Assembly (NCBI GenBank): GCA_039815505.1
Contig: JBCBZE010000118.1
Span: 1 to 9,067, forward strand
Direction: 5' to 3'
DNA from: CANLWN01 sp039815505
GTDB taxonomy: Bacteria; Bacteroidota; Bacteroidia; Flavobacteriales; Flavobacteriaceae
Length of the DNA: 9,067 nucleotides
The position numbers and the translations under genes were made by a program. Shown here piece after piece: positions 7,482 through 9,067 of the stretch; position 1 is the first letter of the stretch, and every line of letters begins with the position of its first letter. The notes under the pieces are model-generated. The model had not been told where the DNA came from. It made no database searches and saw nothing but the letters and a program-made list of their open reading frames with translations.

Positions 7482-7502
7482 ATTAGGTAATTAAAACCTA
7501 AT
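7482..7502. repeat. Perfect 7-base inverted repeat between lipoprotein and flippase genes
   Basis: ATTAGGT at 7482-7488 and ACCTAAT at 7496-7502 are perfect reverse complements around a 7-base AT loop. A further direct copy of ATTAGG is at 7469-7474. Read on the - strand, the hairpin is followed by only three T before the sequence turns mixed, so as an intrinsic terminator it is weak. It could instead be a binding site or a structure in the flippase leader. It lies just behind a possible -7 box at 7515-7522, so it would be in the 5' leader if that promoter is real. Confidence 0.35.
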
Positions 7503-7514
7503 AAAAACCATAAA

Positions 7515-7522
7515 CAAAGCTA
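7515..7522 (-). promoter_or_regulatory. Possible -7 box for the flippase-dut-nucleotidyltransferase run
   Basis: The - strand reads TAGCTTTG here, a match to TAnnTTTG, 61 bases upstream of the flippase start. I find no TTG at 17-23 bases further upstream, where the -33 element should be, so this is a half-promoter only. If it is not real, the flippase must be read through from the lipoprotein promoter. Confidence 0.25.
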
Positions 7523-7525
7523 AAC

Positions 7526-8035
7526 CTAGTTCTTTGGTCTACTCTGATAGATACTTATTGGTTTTTCCTTGATAGTGGAAACTTTCACATATTTTACATC
7601 GCCGTTTTCTAAATAACTAAGGATAGCTTCATCACTTTTAAGCTCAAAGGGGAAGTCGGAAACATGCTCTTTATGGCGTTTTGGAGGTTGATTGCCTACT
7701 TCCTTTTTAGGGTCCGAATGCATAACTATATCTGGCTTATTGGCTTTTTTAGTTACGAACTCCACCATTGCAAACAATTGATCATTAATCGTATTTGTTC
7801 GTATTTCCCCGGTCTTACCCCTAAAATATGCCTTTTGGAACTCAACGGTATCCGTTACATTGGAAACAGGAATTTTTAAAGTAATTCCAGACCCGGACCC
7901 TTCGCGACCTCCGGTCCATTGCTGGCAAGAAGCCGAACCAATCTCAAATGGTGTCTTTGTTTCCAATTTCTTTTGCGATGAACAACTAAATAGTCCCAAG
8001 GTAATCACAAATACCAGATATGATAAATGTCTCAT
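7526..8035 (-). CDS. Small lipoprotein of unknown function
   Basis: A 169-residue predicted lipoprotein that I cannot assign to a named family. I start it at the ATG at 8035. A TTG at 8059 would lengthen it by eight residues, but it sits inside the promoter -7 box. The signal peptide ends in the lipobox GLFSC (Cys18). The following SSQKKLE has no acidic surface-export cluster, so a periplasm-facing location is likely. The mature part begins with a Gly/Ser/Trp-rich patch, SCQQWTGGREGSGSG (36-50), containing one further cysteine (Cys37). A strand-rich region follows (ITLKIPVSNVTDTVEFQKAYF), then a hydrophilic Lys/Pro segment (95-125) and a strand-like end (AILSYLENGDVKYVKVSTI). No catalytic motif is recognisable. 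Its own good promoter and its place between the sigma factor pair and the flippase suggest an envelope role, possibly under separate control. That is inference only. Confidence 0.75.
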   Translation of the reverse strand: MRHLSYLVFVITLGLFSCSSQKKLETKTPFEIGSASCQQWTGGREGSGSGITLKIPVSNVTDTVEFQKAYFRGKTGEIRTNTINDQLFAMVEFVTKKANKPDIVMHSDPKKEVGNQPPKRHKEHVSDFPFELKSDEAILSYLENGDVKYVKVSTIKEKPISIYQSRPKN

Positions 8036-8056
8036 TTCTAATTTATTGATTTCTCT

Positions 8057-8086
8057 CAAAGATATAAAACCAAATTTGATGCCAAA
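8057..8086 (-). promoter_or_regulatory. Flavobacterial promoter of the lipoprotein gene
   Basis: On the - strand TTTG (8086-8083), an 18-base spacer and TATCTTTG (8064-8057) match the Bacteroidota -33/-7 consensus TTTG-N17-23-TAnnTTTG at every fixed base. Transcription would start near 8052 and give a leader of about 16 AT-rich bases before the ATG at 8035. The -7 octamer is identical to that of the thioesterase promoter at 66-73. Its presence argues against the TTG start at 8059 and implies that the genes downstream are not wholly dependent on the sigma-factor operon. Confidence 0.6.
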
Positions 8087-8124
8087 TGTATACCTACCAA
8101 TTTAAAGACAAAACAGTACTTGTC

Positions 8125-8682
8125 CTACATATTTTTCAGTTTGCCCAAAATACGCATTTCCTTTCTAATTTGTTTTGCGATAAATGTTCCTAAAACAATT
8201 AACGATACAATGGAAGATATCACGATGTAGGTATAAAACCCGGGAGATAGGCTTGCCTTGAAAAAAGGTAGCAATACCATGAACCCATATATATAAGCTA
8301 AGATCAACAGTGGTGTTATCACATAATGCACCCAAGCCCTTCCCTTATAATAGTCTATTAACCGTTCTCTAAACAAATGGGCGTTCATAGCCACTTTTAG
8401 TTTATTGATCCATCGTATACTAAATGCTTCAATGATAACCCTCACTATCAAAGTTGCTATCATGAGAAATAATGCCCACATAACACGAGACTCTTTATAA
8501 GCTGAAATGTACATAAAGAAGCCAATAAGTATTAGTATGGTTACGGACAACACCAAATTGGCGATTCGCTGCTTCCTTTTAAGTTCCGTCACTTTACCAA
8601 TAATCATTTCTGATCCTTTTCTAGGTAATTGGGGTTCAGGCTGATTTTTCCACTGGGATTGTAAATCTTCAAACGTCGACAT
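8125..8682 (-). CDS. Four-helix membrane protein coupled to ECF sigma factor; possible anti-sigma factor
   Basis: A 185-residue membrane protein. A cytosolic-looking N-terminus of about 39 residues (FEDLQSQWKNQPEP, then a Lys/Arg-rich TELKRKQR) is followed by four hydrophobic segments at about 40-61, 67-87, 118-140 and 149-169 and a basic tail. The start ATG at 8682 lies inside the sigma gene, giving a 14-base overlap in a different frame, so translation is probably coupled. By position and by its short N-terminal domain ahead of membrane helices it is a candidate anti-sigma factor or sensor for the adjacent ECF sigma. It has no cysteine at all, so it is not of the zinc-binding ZAS type. It also has no periplasmic domain of any size; the loops are short, so a signal would have to be sensed within the membrane or by a partner. 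The assignment rests mainly on context. Confidence 0.72.
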   Translation of the reverse strand: MSTFEDLQSQWKNQPEPQLPRKGSEMIIGKVTELKRKQRIANLVLSVTILILIGFFMYISAYKESRVMWALFLMIATLIVRVIIEAFSIRWINKLKVAMNAHLFRERLIDYYKGRAWVHYVITPLLILAYIYGFMVLLPFFKASLSPGFYTYIVISSIVSLIVLGTFIAKQIRKEMRILGKLKNM

Positions 8683-9067
8683 GGTGTATACATTTAGTTA
8701 ATTCGTTTTTTATTCGATGTATTCTTGTTCGTATGGCCTCATGGGAAATTCCCATAATATCCGCAATTTCTTTCTGCGGCAAGCCTTCCAGTTCCAATAG
8801 AATAACAGATCTATTTGTACTGGACAATAAGTTGATACATTGATATAGCTGATCCAATTGCCCTGTTTTGGAAACATCGTCGGTCTCATCTTCTATATCC
8901 TTCATTCTTTCTACGGAACCAACCTTCTTCTTTTTGTTATCTCTTATATGTAAAAGACAAGTGTTGACCGAGATTCGATAAATCCACGTGGAAATACTGG
9001 ACTCCTCACGAAAAGATTCAAGATGTTGCCAAACTTTGACAAATACTTCCTGTGCCACATCTTTGGC
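8669..9067 (-). CDS. ECF RNA polymerase sigma factor, C-terminal part (cut by window edge)
   Basis: The last 132 codons of a sigma-70 family extracytoplasmic-function factor. The frame is open to the window edge: the visible protein begins AKDVAQEVFVKVWQ, which is the middle of region 2 (core-binding and -10 recognition), so the true start lies outside. A GTG at 9058 is an internal valine codon and not the start. Region 2 continues through SSISTWIYRISVNTCLLHIRD. An acidic linker follows (ERMKDIEDETDD), and then region 4 with the helix-turn-helix LPQKEIADIMGISHEAIRTRIHRIKNEL, which reads the -35 element. It directs RNA polymerase to a small stress or envelope regulon. The TGA stop lies 14 bases inside the next gene, a membrane protein that may hold it inactive. 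Confidence 0.92.
   Translation of the reverse strand, partial: AKDVAQEVFVKVWQHLESFREESSISTWIYRISVNTCLLHIRDNKKKKVGSVERMKDIEDETDDVSKTGQLDQLYQCINLLSSTNRSVILLELEGLPQKEIADIMGISHEAIRTRIHRIKNELTKCIHHVDV

Noticed and set aside
8071..8078. Palindrome CAAATTTG within the lipoprotein promoter spacer, considered as an operator.
   Set aside because: An eight-base AT-rich palindrome is common by chance and there is no second copy nearby.
7664..8105. Two + strand open frames opposite the lipoprotein gene.
   Set aside because: They overlap each other and the lipoprotein gene in antisense, and lack a promoter and recognisable motifs.
9056..9058. GTG at 9058 as the start of the sigma factor.
   Set aside because: The codons before it continue the conserved region 2 motif (AKDV before AQEVF), so the frame extends past the window edge.

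Overview
The window looks like a chromosomal segment of a marine-type Flavobacteriaceae (Bacteroidota). The reasons are the AT-rich DNA, promoter boxes of the flavobacterial TTTG/TAnnTTTG type, weak or absent Shine-Dalgarno sequences, and the gene set, which includes a DUF4292 lipoprotein beside an EnvC-like protein and a flippase-dut-nucleotidyltransferase run. Genus cannot be told from the sequence. Coding density is very high and no stretch over about 100 bases lacks a gene. I see no tRNA, rRNA, IS element, CRISPR array or phage gene.

Layout. At the left edge one + strand gene (87-608) encodes a hotdog-fold acyl-CoA thioesterase with its own recognisable promoter. Everything else is on the - strand and is read from right to left. 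First come the C-terminal part of an ECF sigma factor (cut by the right edge) and, overlapping it by 14 bases, a four-helix membrane protein that may be its regulator. Next is a small lipoprotein of unknown function (7526-8035) behind a good promoter. Then follow a 14-helix MOP-type polysaccharide flippase, dUTPase (ATGA overlap), a sugar-phosphate nucleotidyltransferase, a secreted TPR protein, a DUF4292 lipoprotein, an EnvC-like coiled-coil/LytM protein and finally an aldo/keto reductase.

How it works together. The central seven to eight genes are packed with gaps of 1 to 73 bases and probably form one or a few overlapping transcription units. The theme is envelope construction: glycan precursor activation (nucleotidyltransferase), glycan transport (flippase), a periplasmic or outer-membrane trio (TPR, DUF4292, EnvC-like) and amidase activation at the septum. 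dUTPase and the aldo/keto reductase are housekeeping or detoxification passengers. The EnvC-like LytM domain has lost its zinc ligands, so it should be an activator and not a peptidase.

Three starts needed correction or comment. The lipoprotein and the TPR protein should start at ATGs inside longer TTG-started frames (8035 and 4417). The flippase seems to use a TTG start directly after an in-frame stop. The sigma factor reading frame is open to the window edge. I did not find a clearly novel system; the most worthwhile leads are the sigma/membrane-protein pair, the TPR-DUF4292-EnvC trio and the unnamed lipoprotein.
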